Assembly (NCBI RefSeq): GCF_027942865.1
Contig: NC_134515.1
Location: forward strand, 25,194,227 to 25,258,226
Direction of reading: 5' to 3'
DNA length: 64,000 nucleotides
From: Odontesthes bonariensis
Taxonomy: Eukaryota; Chordata; Actinopteri; Atheriniformes; Atherinopsidae
The notes below the pieces were generated by a model. It searched no databases. It was given only the letters and a program-made list of their open reading frames with translations, and was not told where the DNA came from. How positions within the stretch are numbered: position 1 is the stretch's first letter; the number at the start of each line of letters is the position of its first letter. Position numbers and translations under genes: made by a program. This document shows positions 25,861 through 38,073 of the stretch, piece after piece.

Positions 25861-27265
25861 TGTAACGGAGTGGTAAGGACAGGAAAAGTTTTAAACTTCA
25901 AATTTCAAAGCTTTTCTTGCTTCGAACCAGACTACGCCACCCTGGGAGAATATTGGGAACTACAGACCAGGGACTGTACAAGAACCTCATATTTGACCCC
26001 CACACAAGTTCTACTGCATTAAACAGGAAACGTGGATTCCGTAACAAAATTACTTTTTATTAACAATCTTCGCATATAAATATTAAAGCAGACACTTAAA
26101 ATGTTTCCCAACCACTTGCACGCACACTCACGCTCGCTCACACCCACACACACAAATCTGTAGACAAGTAAAGGGTTCTCGACACAGGGCAGGTGCACCC
26201 GGGAGGGGGGGAAGCTATACTAAGCCCCCTGTACAGGCCTTGGGTAAGTACACACAAACATGCGTGCTCATGCACACAGTAAGTGAAGGTGAATTATGGC
26301 ACTCACTGCTGGAACACTCACACAAAGGTAACACTGCACTGCAATTCACTGCACACAACGTGACCGGAACCACCACCAGGGGGAAAGAGGACCTCCCTCC
26401 CGGATTACCTGCACCTGTTAACAAAAGAACAAGGGGAAATGAGGGGAATAAAGGGCCTGCCACTTTACCAACAAATAAAGACCAACAAAATCAACAAAGA
26501 GACAATTTGCGGGATCAATGCAAAATAAATGCAACCGCCACAGGCCATGCGAAGTTGCTATAGGCGAGAGTCACACTGGTGGACAGAAGTAACAACAGCA
26601 GGCCAGGGACACTGATGTGTGAGGTCTACACACCCACAGGGAAGTTACAAACAAAAGGAAAATAATACAAATTGAAATACTCAACTCAATCAAAAGAAAA
26701 TGTCAAAACAAGGAAAGAGCATCCCACAAAGAAATAGACAAAATAAACAAATGAATCGTGCTCTCACCACGATATACCAGGACACTCACTCGCACAGACT
26801 AATAGTTAACATTCACACACACACATTCACACTTTGACCTTGGCCACAGTCGAGCACCACCAGCGCGGTTGAGGCTAGAACTAGCCCCACAATGGGCCGC
26901 TTAACAGCTTCAGAGTGATAACGGGTGATGACGGGGCACAGCGTCGCGTGAAGTCGAAGCAATTGCCCGGGTGGGACAAAACAGCAACAATCCCGAGAGA
27001 ACTTGGAATCAGCAGCTACACCCAGGCGCCTACAAATACAGAGCATAATGTGATGTAACTGGGCCATTGTACTAGTTCTAACGGCGTGATGGGAAGTTGA
27101 AGTGTTATACTCACGTTCCAAAGCAGCAGGAGGAGAGGAGGGAGACTATATAGGCCGACGAGCAGGAGGAAATTCATAAACCCACGCTACAAAAATAAAA
27201 CATCGTTTAGAACCGAGTTAACATTCAAACACCTAACAAGCAGTTAGCGACGCGAGGGTGGCCAA
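25861..27265. other. Unassigned repeat-like stretch between the duplication copies
   Basis: No recognisable protein or RNA gene. The stretch is CA-rich near 26,110-26,155 and near 26,815 and shows no clear inverted ends. It separates the two copies of the direct duplication. Confidence 0.4.
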
Positions 27266-27269
27266 CCTA

Positions 27270-28602
27270 TTCATTCTTTTGGCTTAAAGTATTGGTGAAA
27301 TAAAGACAGATAATTCCTTATTTATAGACTATATTATCTATGCCCTCTTCTCTCCCGTTATATGGATATACGCGGATCTCGAGTAATTGAAATATCTTCC
27401 GAAGGACGCCGATTTTCACCAAACTGTTAGGGCCATTTCAGACCAGGGCGCCAAAGCGTGGCGGAACGGAAGCGATTTTCACCGGCGGAGGCGAAAATAC
27501 ATGGAAACAGATCTGTCCTTGCACACCGACGCGGCGGTAGTCGGGCGGTAGCGGCGCGGGAGACGCCTCCGTCCCGCGCTGCTTTTGGAAAATAGAACTC
27601 GAGCGGAATTTGGACGGCAGCGGCCGGCGGTGTCCCGTTGAAATGAATGGGGAATGAAGACAGGGCTGGAGCGGAACTACCGCGGCCGCGGACTGTCCGG
27701 TGTGAAAAGCCAAGTAGAACACACCTTCCCCTTTAAGAGCGTTTGTTGAATCTGATGTGGCATGTTTGTAAGAGACCTTTTTACGAAAAAAGTGAGAGAA
27801 ATTTAGAAAAAAAATGTTCTTGAATGAGGCCCATTGAATCCTAAAGTGTAGTTTTTCACACACTGCTTCAGTATTGCCTTAATCTTGGTTTCATGAATAA
27901 TGAAAGTGAAATATTTCATGTGATGTTGTTCATCTGAGGTTGTATTTACCTTAGTTCAAGACTTTCAAGTGGATTTTATTACGTGTCCTGATGTATAAAA
28001 CCTTTGGATTAATAGAGGCTTTATTCTTTCTTTTTCGCATGACTAAAGATGCATGAGAATTTGTTAGAGACACAGCTTTGTCCTAGCTTACCTACTAAGA
28101 TAAATTAATTTAATGTTATTGCTTAATGTCTGTGTTTTAAACTAATTGGTATTTACACCTCGATATTAGTCAGTTGACAGTTAATTTGATTATCGTTTTG
28201 TGTTGTCGTTTCTGCTGGTGGTTAGAATCGTCGCCTCTCTGCAACTATCCTGGCTTCTTCCTGCTGTCAAAAACATGCCAGTTTAATTGGTGTTGTGTTT
28301 AATTATGTAGATGGTTGTTTGTCTCGGTGTGGCCACGTGATCTGCTTGATGTGTCCGCCAACCTGTCAAGGGTGTACCCTGCTGCTGGCATAGAAACTAA
28401 AATTTAAACTGTCAACTCACTGTCTGAACCGGTTCCTAAAATAATGTCTTCATTGAACATTGAGAACATTGGCTTGAACATACCGATTATCTTCTTCTGT
28501 TTGAGCTGAGTTATTTTAAACATCTGCTGTTTGGAGTTATACTTTCCAACCAACTGTGGGGATTGACTGAACACAAACTAGCCTCATTTAATCTGTTAAT
28601 CA
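27270..28602. repeat. Direct duplication, copy B
   Basis: Matches copy A at 23,979-25,067 except that positions 27,430-27,723 replace a short segment of copy A. Small indels distinguish the copies, for example extra TTGAGAACA-like bases near 28,460. It ends about 290 bases before the first visible dtnbp1 exon. Confidence 0.85.
27430..27723. mobile_element. GC-rich insertion in copy B, MITE-like
   Basis: A 294-bp block present only in copy B is strikingly GC-rich compared with its surroundings. It starts GGGCCATTTCAGACC and ends GGTGTGAAAAGCC about 20 bases before copy B resumes, giving imperfect inverted ends (GGC-TTTCA-ACC). This suggests a small DNA element, with class unresolved. Confidence 0.5.
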
Positions 28603-28895
28603 TCATTTAAATGTTAAAGCATACGCTTCTTTTAAACATTGTTGCGCGTTGATTGTGTCTTAGTTGACTGGCACAACCCTTGTGCAACATGAATCAAAGT
28701 TTATTTGTATTGTAATCTGGACTTTACCCCTCGCTTCACTTAACAATGAAAGTTCTGCATTTCAGGATGGTATAGAATAATTCTATCTCCACCCTAAGAT
28801 ATCAATCCCCGAATGCATGGTACAGAAAAAAAAAATTGTTTTCAAGAAGACATTAAGTGAATCTTTTAGGTGTTTTTTTTTGTCTTGATGCGTAG

Positions 28896-31800
28896 CTGAA
28901 ACAGACAACTCCCAGAGGCTGCTCGACAATGATGCTGCTCAACACCTGAAGCTAAAGGAGAGGCAGCGCTTTTTTGAAGAGGTCTACCAGCATGATGTGG
29001 ACAACTACCTCCCCTCAGCACACTTGCAGATTGACTGCAGGAAACGTGAGTGACCATTGTTCAACTGTACTTAAGCTGGGTTTTTTTCAAGAATAAGATA
29101 CAAAGTGGTTATCAAATGTTTTCTACTAGCTTTATGTTTCATATGCTGTTTGCTGCAGCCCCCATGGGTAGTATCTCATCTATGGAGGTGAATGTGGATG
29201 CTCTGGAGAGTATGGATCTGATGGACATATCGGATCAGGAAGCCCTTGACGTGTTCCTAAACTCAGGCTCGGGAGCAGATGAGGGAGCGCTCGCATCTCC
29301 ACTACCAGGTGCACTGTTGAAGACAAGAAACCTTCCATAATTATATGAAGTCTAAAACACTTAAATGGCAGATTTGGGCTTTTCTTTTCAGTTATTCCTT
29401 TTTGTGTATGATTTTGGGAACAAGATAAATCATCTCATGACTTTTTTCCCCATCACTTGTAAAAATGCAGTCCAAACAAAGAGGGTTAAAACGAATTTAA
29501 AAAACGACTTATGAACACCTACTTGCATTGGTGTGTGCACTCTTTTTTTTTTTATTGAGACTATGGCATTGCTCAAAATCAGTGAATCATATTCAGTTTG
29601 TAGTTACTGGTAGGTAAAAACCGGTCACAAGTTAAAAGGACTCTGACAGCGTATGAAGTTCAGCTCATCCTGTGGGGTTGATCAAGATTCATAAAGAAAA
29701 TGCATGACTTAAACAGGCTCCTCTATCTGTGGCCCAGTGAAAGTGCTCATTCTTTTAAAGATCTTGAATACCTTACATGAATATGGGGAGATTCATAAAT
29801 CAGGGAATTACACACTGGGTGCAAAATGTCCTTTAAACCATCAGACATGTTCCATTTGAATGGTTTCTAAACAAAAAGTAAAACACGGTTTCTCTATCAA
29901 TCGTATAGCCTCAGCATCTGCTTTTTCCTGCTAATGGCAGACAACATCATACCACAGGGTTCACGTCATGCAACACAACGCATTCCTCTGACTTTTAGGA
30001 GAATAAGATAACAAACTTTGTTTCCTAAAAAGAGAAAATTCTTCTCGCCTTCAACTGCAAACCAGTGATTCAGTAAAAACTTAAAATCATGGTATCTCCT
30101 TGTTGAAAGGTCTGTATTTCAGAAGAGAGCTACAAATTACTCATAGCAATGGATATACTAACTGCATACACTAAGGAGAGAGATTATCAAATGAGATGTA
30201 TGCCACAACACGTGGCAGCAAGAGACAGAACGTTGATTCGGGCGCCATGAGGAATTTGGCGACAGTGTTGAAGCAATTACTACTTGCTCACCGAGTTTGA
30301 CGACATTTTCCCTGTATTATTCATGTATGTGCAGTGGGGAAAGATATAAGGTTAAAAGGTATGGGGTTTCTTCTCATTACAAAAACATTTTTACAAAAAG
30401 ACACATAACGTACTGTAAAAGTTTTGCAATTTTTGTCCATAATCCACCGTGGTATGTCGGGCACAAAGCAGCACAGCACATCAACAAAAGAACACCATGA
30501 ACTCACCATATAGCTACAACTGGAACTTTTCATTAAGAGAAGGGACTAAAGAAGAGCTACAGATACAAGTCATTTAAGGCGAAAAATCTATGCGTGCATG
30601 GACAGCTAAGGAGGATGAATTCAAATCAAATCAAATCAAATTTATTTGTATAGCAAATTTTGTGTACAAACAGTTCAAAGTCCTTTACATAAAATAAAAG
30701 TATTGCAGCAGGGAGTGCAAGAAGCATTAAAAATACATAAAATAATATAAAGAGAAACAAATAAAATCATTTAAATGAATTTAGAATCAGGCAACAGTCT
30801 AGATAAGTTAAAAGATATTTCATGCATAGACACATGAGAAAAGAAATGTTTTTAACCTGGATTTAAAAATGTCTCCATTTGGTGAAAGTTTAATCTCCAC
30901 TGGCAGTTTGTTCCACTTGTTTGCAGCATAACAGCTAAATGCTGCTTCTCCATGTTTAGTCTGGACTCTGGACTGAACCAGCTGACCTGAGTCCTTGGAT
31001 CTAAGAGCTCTGCTGGGTTTACATTCTCTGAACATATCACAGATGTATTTTGGGCCTAAACCATTCTGGGATTTGTAAACCATCAGCAGGCTTTTACAAT
31101 CTATTCTGTGACTGACTGGAAGCCAGTGTAAAGATTTCAAAACTGGTGTGATGTGTTCAGATCTCTTAGTCCGGGTTAAAACTCTAGCAGCAGCGTTCTG
31201 GATGAGCTGCAGATGTTTAATGCTCTTTTAGGGAAGTCCAGTTAAAAGAGCATTACAGTAATGGAGTCTACTGGAGATGAATGCATGGATGAGTTTCTCC
31301 TGGTCTTTTTGGGAGAGGAAACCTTTAATTCTGTTGATGTTTCTGAGATGGTAAAAAGCTGCCTTGGTGACAGCTTTGATGTGGCTGCTGAAAGTCAGTC
31401 TCAGTTTTGTCTTCATTTAATTGTAGAAAATTCTCTCTCATCCAGGTGTTTACTTCCTCCAGACACTGACACAGTACGTCTGCTGGGCTGCAGTCGTCCG
31501 GTGACAGAGAGAGACACATAAAGTTGTGTATCGTCTGCATAACTGTGATAATTGATCTTAAAATTCTGCAATATCAGGGATAATTTCGCCTTTCGGCATT
31601 ACAAGAAGCAAAAGCTAACTGTGCATGACCTCATCAAAGGAATGGTTTTTGCTTTCGAATGGATGCAAAACATTTTTAATGCACTGCACTCATCAAAATA
31701 GGACATGTTCTAACAGTTTCCAATTACAGAGGGCGAGGACGATGATGAGGATGAGGAGGATGAAAATGCAGAGGTCGTCTATAGGGAGCGTGCACCTCTG

Positions 31801-32031
31801 CAACGGCAAAGCGAAGTTTACCGTGGCTCACAGTCCCGCATTTCTTCAACATCGTCCGGTTCCAGTGACACCAGCGCGGGTGGAGCCGACACACCTGTGA
31901 TCCAGTCGGATGATGAAGAGGTGCATGCCGACACTCTGCTACTGACCTCTGTTCCCCAAAGAAGGGTTGAAGAAACAGAGGAAGAAGATGAAGAGGAAAG
32001 ATGTCTTCCAGTTCATCAACAGAAAAAATAG
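28896..32031 (+). CDS. dtnbp1: Dysbindin (dystrobrevin-binding protein 1), C-terminal three exons
   Basis: Exons lie at 28,896-29,045, 29,159-29,308 and 31,730-32,031 (stop TAG 32,029-32,031), joined in consistent phase to about 199 residues. The first reads LKLKERQRFFEEVYQHD, the end of the coiled-coil region. The second reads MGSISSMEVNVD then DLMDISDQEALDVFLNSG, the dysbindin-domain signature. The third is acidic and contains TPVIQSDDEEVHADT, matching the conserved SPVVQSDEEEVQVDT segment of vertebrate DTNBP1. Dysbindin is a subunit of BLOC-1, acting in endosomal and lysosome-related organelle traffic and at synapses. Exons for the N-terminal half were not found in 1-28,895, so the gene is partial here as annotated. 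Ohnologue a or b cannot be decided. DBNDD1 and DBNDD2 are less likely because the DISDQEALDVFLNSG block and tail match DTNBP1. Confidence 0.92.
29309..31729 (+). other. Last dtnbp1 intron with LINE insertion
   Basis: The intron begins GTGCAC and ends TTACAG. Its first 1.3 kb shows no recognisable element. From about 30,620 it carries a LINE fragment on the opposite strand. Confidence 0.75.
30622..31560 (-). mobile_element. 5'-truncated LINE (L2/CR1-like), 3' end
   Basis: The minus strand encodes the C-terminal part of a reverse transcriptase: HLRNINRIKGFLSQKDQEKL, then LKSLHWLPVSHRIDCKSLL, then WNKLPVEIKLSPNGDIFKSR and LKTFLFS. These blocks typify the end of ORF2 in L2/CR1-group LINEs of fish. 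The 3' tail on that strand is a short TTTGATTTGATTTGAATT repeat near 30,622-30,642. Breaks in frame occur near 31,230. The catalytic core and endonuclease are absent, so it is a dead 5'-truncated copy. The same family recurs at 47.15 kb and 62.93 kb. Confidence 0.82.
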
Positions 32032-33440
32032 TTTTTTGTGCATTTTTTTTGTTGTTATGGGTTTGTCTTTAATGGGCTGAAAACCCCAGCATGGTTAACC
32101 CAGATGTGATTTGCTGTGTCTCTGGCTACTGCGGCTTTCTCTTTAAGACACATTGCCAATCTTTTTTTTTTTTTTTTCCTGTGAGTTCTGTGGAATACGC
32201 ATTTGCATAGTAACTTGGTATTGTCACGAGTCATTCCACTTGTCTGTACAAGCTCGCTCTGGCAGTAATTCAGTGAGTTCTTGCTATTCCACAGCTCGAG
32301 GGCAAACCCATTTTTTCTTGAAAACACATAACTGCCATTTGAAGAGTAAGAATCAAAGCCATGATCATCAAACAAACACAAACACTGTAACCTTGTTTCA
32401 AAAGAGTAATGAGGAACATGGTGTCTTGTGACTGCAAAAATGCTTTTTTAGGTACCTGTTGCGTGCATGTGGAAACTATATTCAGCATTATGAATGGAAC
32501 TGTTTTTGTCAACGCATGCCATTATGTTCGGGTTAATATTTACTTAATATGTTCCTTCTTCTGAACTATGCAGGCAACACCTTCATACAATGTGCTCCTG
32601 CCCTTCAAATGAAACAAAAGTGTAGAGCCAGATATTTATTATCACAAACATGATCAACAAAGAGAGGATGACTCTGCTTACAGAGCTTCGTGTGTTCATG
32701 CAGTGTTAAGTATGTGCGCCTGATTGTATGGAGTTATGAGTGAGTAAGAGGCTGTATATCGTAACAGCTGTTGCCTAGGTTGATCCTAAAGTTTCTTTTC
32801 AAAACAACCTGTTTACACTGTCAACAATGATGTGAATCTTTTTCCCCTTTTACGTTGAAGTGCTTTTAGATGACATTTGTTGTGATTTGGCGCGATATAA
32901 AGAAAACTGAATTGAATTGAACATTTTAAATATACATTGAAAAATAAATGATTTCCTACTGAAAATTATACCTTTTGACTGTTGACTTCCAAAGTACTTT
33001 AAAGCAGTTACAGTACTTTAGCCCATTATGACCAAAGACGGTTTCACATAGGTCAGTCTGTTGCTAAGTTCTCCAGAGTTTTTGAGAAAAGAGAGGTTAC
33101 TGCATTGGTGTTTTACCCCTTGAATCAATTAATTTGTTTCTAACTTCCAAAATATAATTGCAGATGGAAAGTTTTCAAACCCTTACCGGTTTTCCACATT
33201 TCACTATTCCAAATATGATTTGAGAAATGATTAAATATGTTTTCTCATCAATCCTCAAGCAGCTATTTAGAATGATGAATAAAGAAAACATTGAAATATC
33301 CCATTTGAATAAGTATAGAGGCCCCTGTGTTGTTACACAACTGACATTTGGTACATCATTCTCTTTAGTCTTGATAATATGACTAGATTTCACCAATAAA
33401 ATCAACTCAAGTTTATGTGTACAGTGTTGCACATTTCATA
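32032..33440. other. dtnbp1 3' flank / probable 3' UTR and downstream DNA
   Basis: The sequence after the stop is AT-rich without further exons. It includes a LINE tail relic at about 32,855-32,925. An AATAAA lies at 32,943 but immediately follows that relic, so it may not be the gene's poly(A) signal. No RNA gene was seen. Confidence 0.5.
32855..32925 (+). mobile_element. LINE 3'-tail relic
   Basis: The stretch contains GACATTTGTTGTGATTTGGC, followed by a GCGATATAAA motif and an AATTGAATTGAA tail. The same motif is found in reverse complement at 49,190-49,240, at the 3' end of the LINE there, so this is a very short 3' fragment of that family. Confidence 0.65.
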
Positions 33441-33445
33441 CACCT

Positions 33446-33960
33446 GGGGTCCGTTTCACAAAGCAGGTTCAACCAACTCTGAGTCTATTCCTGATCTCTG
33501 AGTTGATCTACTCTGAGATAGAAAACCCTGAGTTTTCGGTTCCACAAACGCTGATTTGAGTGAGGTTAATCAACTCTGAGTAGGTTCACCTTGAGTTTAG
33601 CGCGTGCACCACAACTTTAAAAAGCCAGCATCAATGGAGCCCCGATTCGACGAGTCACCTTGGCAACGGGGAAGAGGAGGGGCTACGTTCTTCACCAACC
33701 TCGAATTGGAAATCTTAATGCGCTCATACGGCGAGTTTCAATACGTTTTTAGAAATAAGTGCAACACCGTTGCAGCAGCAAAAGTGTAAGTTTAAATGTA
33801 GTCCTTTGCAATCACAATAATATTACAGGGAAACTGCTTGAATGGTAGCCCATTCATTTATTTCATTTAGGTGCAATCTCGCGGGGGAGAAGCGCTCTTG
33901 GCAGTTTAAGATGAAATATAAAAACATTGTTCAAACAGGTGATATCTCGGCATGGAGGTA
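33446..33960 (+). mobile_element. PIF/Harbinger-like element fragment with Myb-like gene
   Basis: The left end reads GGGGTCCGTTTCACAAAGC, followed by repeated CAACTCTGAG motifs, a pattern seen in fish Harbinger elements. Inside, an ATG at 33,634 opens a frame with TNLELEILMRSYGEFQYVF and ending NTVAAAKV at about 33,789. A second exon-like piece at about 33,868-33,938 reads RSWQFKMKYKNIVQT. Together these resemble the Myb/SANT-like DNA-binding protein that accompanies Harbinger transposases. The middle exon piece and the transposase are missing, so it is a remnant. Confidence 0.65.
33634..33938 (+). pseudogene. Harbinger Myb/SANT-like protein remnant
   Basis: Two exon-like parts (33,634-33,789 and about 33,868-33,938) flank an intron beginning GTAAGT and ending TTTAG. 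The first part has the LEILMRSYGE helix typical of the trihelix Myb-like domain; the second has the MKYKNIVQT helix. In active Harbinger elements this protein brings the transposase to the nucleus and to the element ends. No further exons were recognised downstream. Confidence 0.55.
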
Positions 33961-34129
33961 CCTCATTTTGATCATGTTTTACACTGTAAAGTAAATATTA
34001 AGTGGCTATTTGTAACACCATTTAAAAGATACCTGTTGAGACAGGGAAACACGAGTTAATGACCACAATAATGTGCCCAGTACATAATATCATTTGAGAA
34101 ATTAAACGGGGGAAAAAGAGTAAAGTGAG

Positions 34130-34985
34130 GAAAGGTGTGACAGATGAGGCCCCCCAGCAGTCTAGGCCTTTAACAGCTTAACTATGGGATGTTTCAGGAT
34201 CACCTGAGCCATCCCTAACTATAAGCTTTATCAAAAAGGAAAGTTTTAAGCCTGGTCTTAAAAGTGGAAAGGGTGTCTGCTTCCCTTACATTTACTGGCA
34301 GCTTATTCCACAAGAGAGGGGCATTACTTTTAGAAACTCTGGGAACCTCAAGTAAAGCTTCAGTTTGGGAGCGAAGTGCTCTGTTAGGAAAATATCTTAT
34401 TATGAGATCTTGAAGATATGATGGAGCTCGGTCATGAAGAGCTTTATATATTTTCAACTTTATTTCCAGACTCAGGGTCCATTATATATGAGGAGAATAA
34501 TCTTAAATTCTATTCTGAATTTAACAGGGAGCCAATGAAGAGAAGCTAAAACTGGAGAAATATTATCTCTCCTGTTAGTTCTCATCAGAACTCTGGCTGC
34601 AGCATTTCGGATCAGCTGAAGGCTTTTCGGAGAATATGTGGGACAGCCCAATAATAAAGAATTACAGAAGTCCAATCTTGAAGTAACAAATGCATGGACC
34701 AGTTTTTCTGCATCAGCCCGAGACAAGATGTTCCTGATTTTAACAATATTACGAAGGTGAAAGAAGGCAGTTCTAGAAACCTGTTTTATATGTGAGTCAG
34801 ATGATAAATTTTGGTCAAAAATAACTCCAAGGTTCCTCACTGGAAATACCATCCAAGTAACTAATACCATACCAAGAAATACCAACTAGAGTAACTATAT
34901 AGCTAGACAATTTCTCCCTAAAGCGCTCAGGTCCAAAGATAACGACTTCAGTTTTGTCTGAAGTCTGTTAACAATTACATTTTAA
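34130..34985 (-). mobile_element. 5'-truncated LINE (L2-like), 3' end
   Basis: Minus-strand translation gives NLGVIFDQNLSSDSHIKQVS, then HAFVTSRLDFCNSLLLG, then LASLHWLPVKFRIEFKIILL, and after one frame break APSYLQDLIIRYFPNRALRS, LLWNKLPVNVREA and FKTRLKTFLFDKAYS. These are the ordered C-terminal blocks of an L2-type reverse transcriptase. It differs from the LINE at 30.6 kb and represents a second family. Endonuclease and RT core are missing. Confidence 0.82.
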
Positions 34986-34989
34986 GAAG

Positions 34990-37268
34990 GAGAAGTTCCA
35001 CCTCCTCCCATTTCAACAGTTAAATACTTAAATACAAAGAGCCTCAGGGCCGTTTACCTGAAAACACTAGGTAGAACATTTTTTTCAGAAAGAGGGAATA
35101 AGCTTTTCAAAATCTGGGACAAAAGGTCAGTTAATCACAAAATCAGATTACACAAACTAAAAATGAAATGATCCCTGAAGCCCAGACTAAATATGATTCA
35201 GGTTATTTTAATCTTTTGCAAAGAGGATGTTTCTGTTAGTGCAGCTCACAGTTAAATAAAGCCGTCACACAGCTCATAGTTCAATCCTTGTACAGCTGCT
35301 GTGTAAAACTAAATTACAGGGCAATTCATGAAGTGACTGTGTGCAGCCGTTCACTGACTGGTGGGAAGTACACAGTGTAATTTGAAGTTTGTTCCACAGC
35401 TTGACCATTACTGGAATTTGGGGGCAGATGGCACATATACAGGGCTTAAGTTTGAAATTGACCAATTGTTGTCCCAAAAATATGCTTATTGAATATGAAT
35501 GTATATCATTTGAACTTTTATGTAACCAGGAAAAGTTTCATGAGATAAAACATTTTTTTCACGACTTTCATGATCAAGACATCAGACAGCACAACTACAA
35601 CAGCCTACGCATACAGACATTTGACACAAGCATAAGAGTAAAATAAATAAAAAAAAGCCAAAATATGTAGATTTGAAAGTGTCTGCCTCTAAGTCATATA
35701 AGAATGTGTTTAATTGTGTTGAAAGAAGCGATTTCAAAATTACTTCCATGCAACAGAATTAGTGCCAGGACTGAACCCTGAGGAACACCCAGGTCACATC
35801 AATCAGGCCAGAATTGAAATAGTCTGCTTCCACACACAGATCCACCTGACCAGTGTTTTCCCAAAATGAGAGAAGTATATCTATGAAAATTTATCAAAAT
35901 AATCACTCTACTAAGGAGGAAAAAACAAAGACTATCAAACTTTGATCTTTAAACTAAAAATCACTCCTGCTGCAGGGGAAAACAAAAAACCTCTCCTGTA
36001 AAAATAGGAGGCACTAGAGTATGAAACCTTATTCAAAACAAAAGATCACTCCACTAGGAGGAAAAAGCAAAAACGCTATCAAACTTAAATTATGCTTTGT
36101 CAAGATTATCTTACAAAAGTTATTCAAAAACAAAAACTCGCTTAGCGAGGTATTGGTCAAAACTATGGCTTGGTACATGGACTATGGCTTACAAAGGCGA
36201 GAGTGAAGCACGTTGGGGACAACAGATACAACACACTGGCACAAGACAAGGGGAGACGCTGACTCTTATACACACAGGGTTAACAGGGAACAGGTGGAAT
36301 CATTCATGCGACAATCAGACTGGAACACGAGAGGAAGGGCAAGTGACCTGAAACGAGAGGGGAGTTAATCTTTCAAAATAAAACGGGAAATGACGAGACA
36401 TGACATGGAGACGAGACAAAAAACCCACTTGACCTCACCGCGGTGTGACAAGCTCAGCCACAAACAGAGAATGAACAGAAACTCGAGTAAGATGTTTCTA
36501 TGTCCCAACATCCTGGTTACTGTTGAAATTCTCAAAACCAGGATAAGACCTCATCCAGTTTTCTGAAAGTAGAATTGTTACATGTACAATGTGTAAGCAG
36601 TCAGAACCATGACACTGCTGAGTATTAAAACGTAGTTTCTGTCAGGCATAGCAAAAACATTTAATTCCAATTAGTTAAGGGAATAAGAAGTATAGAACAA
36701 ATTAAATGATACAAAGAGTGCTGTGATTCAGTACTTGCTTGTGTACATCTTGGCAACTAATGACACTCAAACTATCTCTTGCTGAGTCTTTTATTAAAGT
36801 TGTGAAAAATGTTGTTTTTAATGCATTACACCCTTGAGATATCTTCTTGTTGATAAGATGTGAATTTGAATAAAGTGAATGGATTTGACATACAAGGGAG
36901 TGACACCAAAAGTTTGGTACTTGGCAACCAACTCAAGCAAGATTTATTTTTCTTTCAGTGGGTGATTTTTTTTCTTTTCTGTGCCCTATGGGCTTATTGT
37001 TTTATGATTGAGTTAATTTCTTTGCCATTCTCGTGAGCCTCACCTGAATGATTGTGCCTAGTCAAGAGACAGCCAGCTGTTTTGCATAAAAAATAATATT
37101 AGGCCTTATGCCCTACAGTATCTAATTTACACAATAATATCACAACACAATACAACCCTTAGGTACAGGGCTGTTTTATGGACAATTATGAGCTAAATAT
37201 CACCAAATCAATTCATACTCAGCATACTCAACCTTACAACACCTCATCATCCACAATGGCTACCACTG
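34990..37268. other. Repeat-rich stretch, no gene recognised
   Basis: No conserved protein was recognised. A phrase near 35,390 (GTTTGTTCCACAGCTTGACC) resembles text common in fish LINE 3' regions, read on the minus strand. From 35,870 to 36,450 there are recurring GGAGGAAAAA-type phrases and purine-rich text suggestive of an old repeat, but the class is not clear. Confidence 0.4.
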
Positions 37269-37270
37269 TA

Positions 37271-37975
37271 CAGTGCCTTGCAAAAGTATCCCCCCCTGGC
37301 TTTTTACCTATTTTGTTACATTCCAACCTGTAATTTAAATGTTTTTAAATATTATTTATGTGGTGGATCTACACAAAATAGTCTACGTTGGTGAAATGAA
37401 ATGAGAAAAATATATATTAAAAAAAGAATTAAAAAAAACAAACTGAAAATTGGCATGTGCATATGTATGCTATGAAGCCTCTAAAATGTTCTGGTGCAAC
37501 CGATTACCTTCAAAAGTCACATAATTAAGTGAAATGGAGTCCAACTGTGTGCAATATAGATGTCATGTGATCTGTCAGTATAAACACACCTTTTCTGAAA
37601 GGCCCCAGAGGCTGCAACACCACAAAGCAAGAGGCATCACACCATGAAGTCCAAACAAGTCAGGGACAAAGATGTTGAGAAGCACAAGTAAGGGTTGGGT
37701 TATAAATAAATATCAAAATCTTTAATGATCCCCGGGGCACCATCAATTCCATCATCCTCAAATGGAAAGAACATGGTATCGCGACAAAGCTGCCAAGAGA
37801 GGACCGCCCACCAAAACTCAGGCATTAATCAGAGAGGCAGCACAGAGACCAAAGGAAACCCTGAAGGAGTTGCAGAGCTCGACAGCAGAGACTGGCATAT
37901 TGGTCCATAGGACCATAGTAAGCCATACACTCCATAGAGCTGGGCTTTATGGAAGAGTGGCCAAAAAAAGCCATT
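37271..37975 (+). mobile_element. Truncated Tc1/mariner element, left end
   Basis: The element begins after TA at 37,269-37,270 with CAGTGCCTTGCAAAAGTATC, a typical fish Tc1 terminal repeat. Inside, a broken frame reads RDKAAKRGPPTKTQALIREA and later ILVHRTIVSHTLHRAGLYGR, matching the N-terminal paired-type DNA-binding region of Tc1 transposase. The match ends near 37,970 in a short tandem GATATTTGGGACATTTGG repeat. The catalytic half and the right terminal repeat were not found, so it is a truncated relic. Confidence 0.78.
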
Positions 37976-38073
37976 ACTTAGATATTTGGGACATTTGGGT
38001 GGTAGATATTTGGGACATTTGGACATTAAAGAAAGAAGTTTAAAAAATATGGAGACAGAAAGCACTTTTACGT

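Noticed and set aside
31261..31521. 86-residue + strand frame at 31.3 kb
   Set aside because: It is the antisense shadow of a LINE reverse-transcriptase region on the minus strand.
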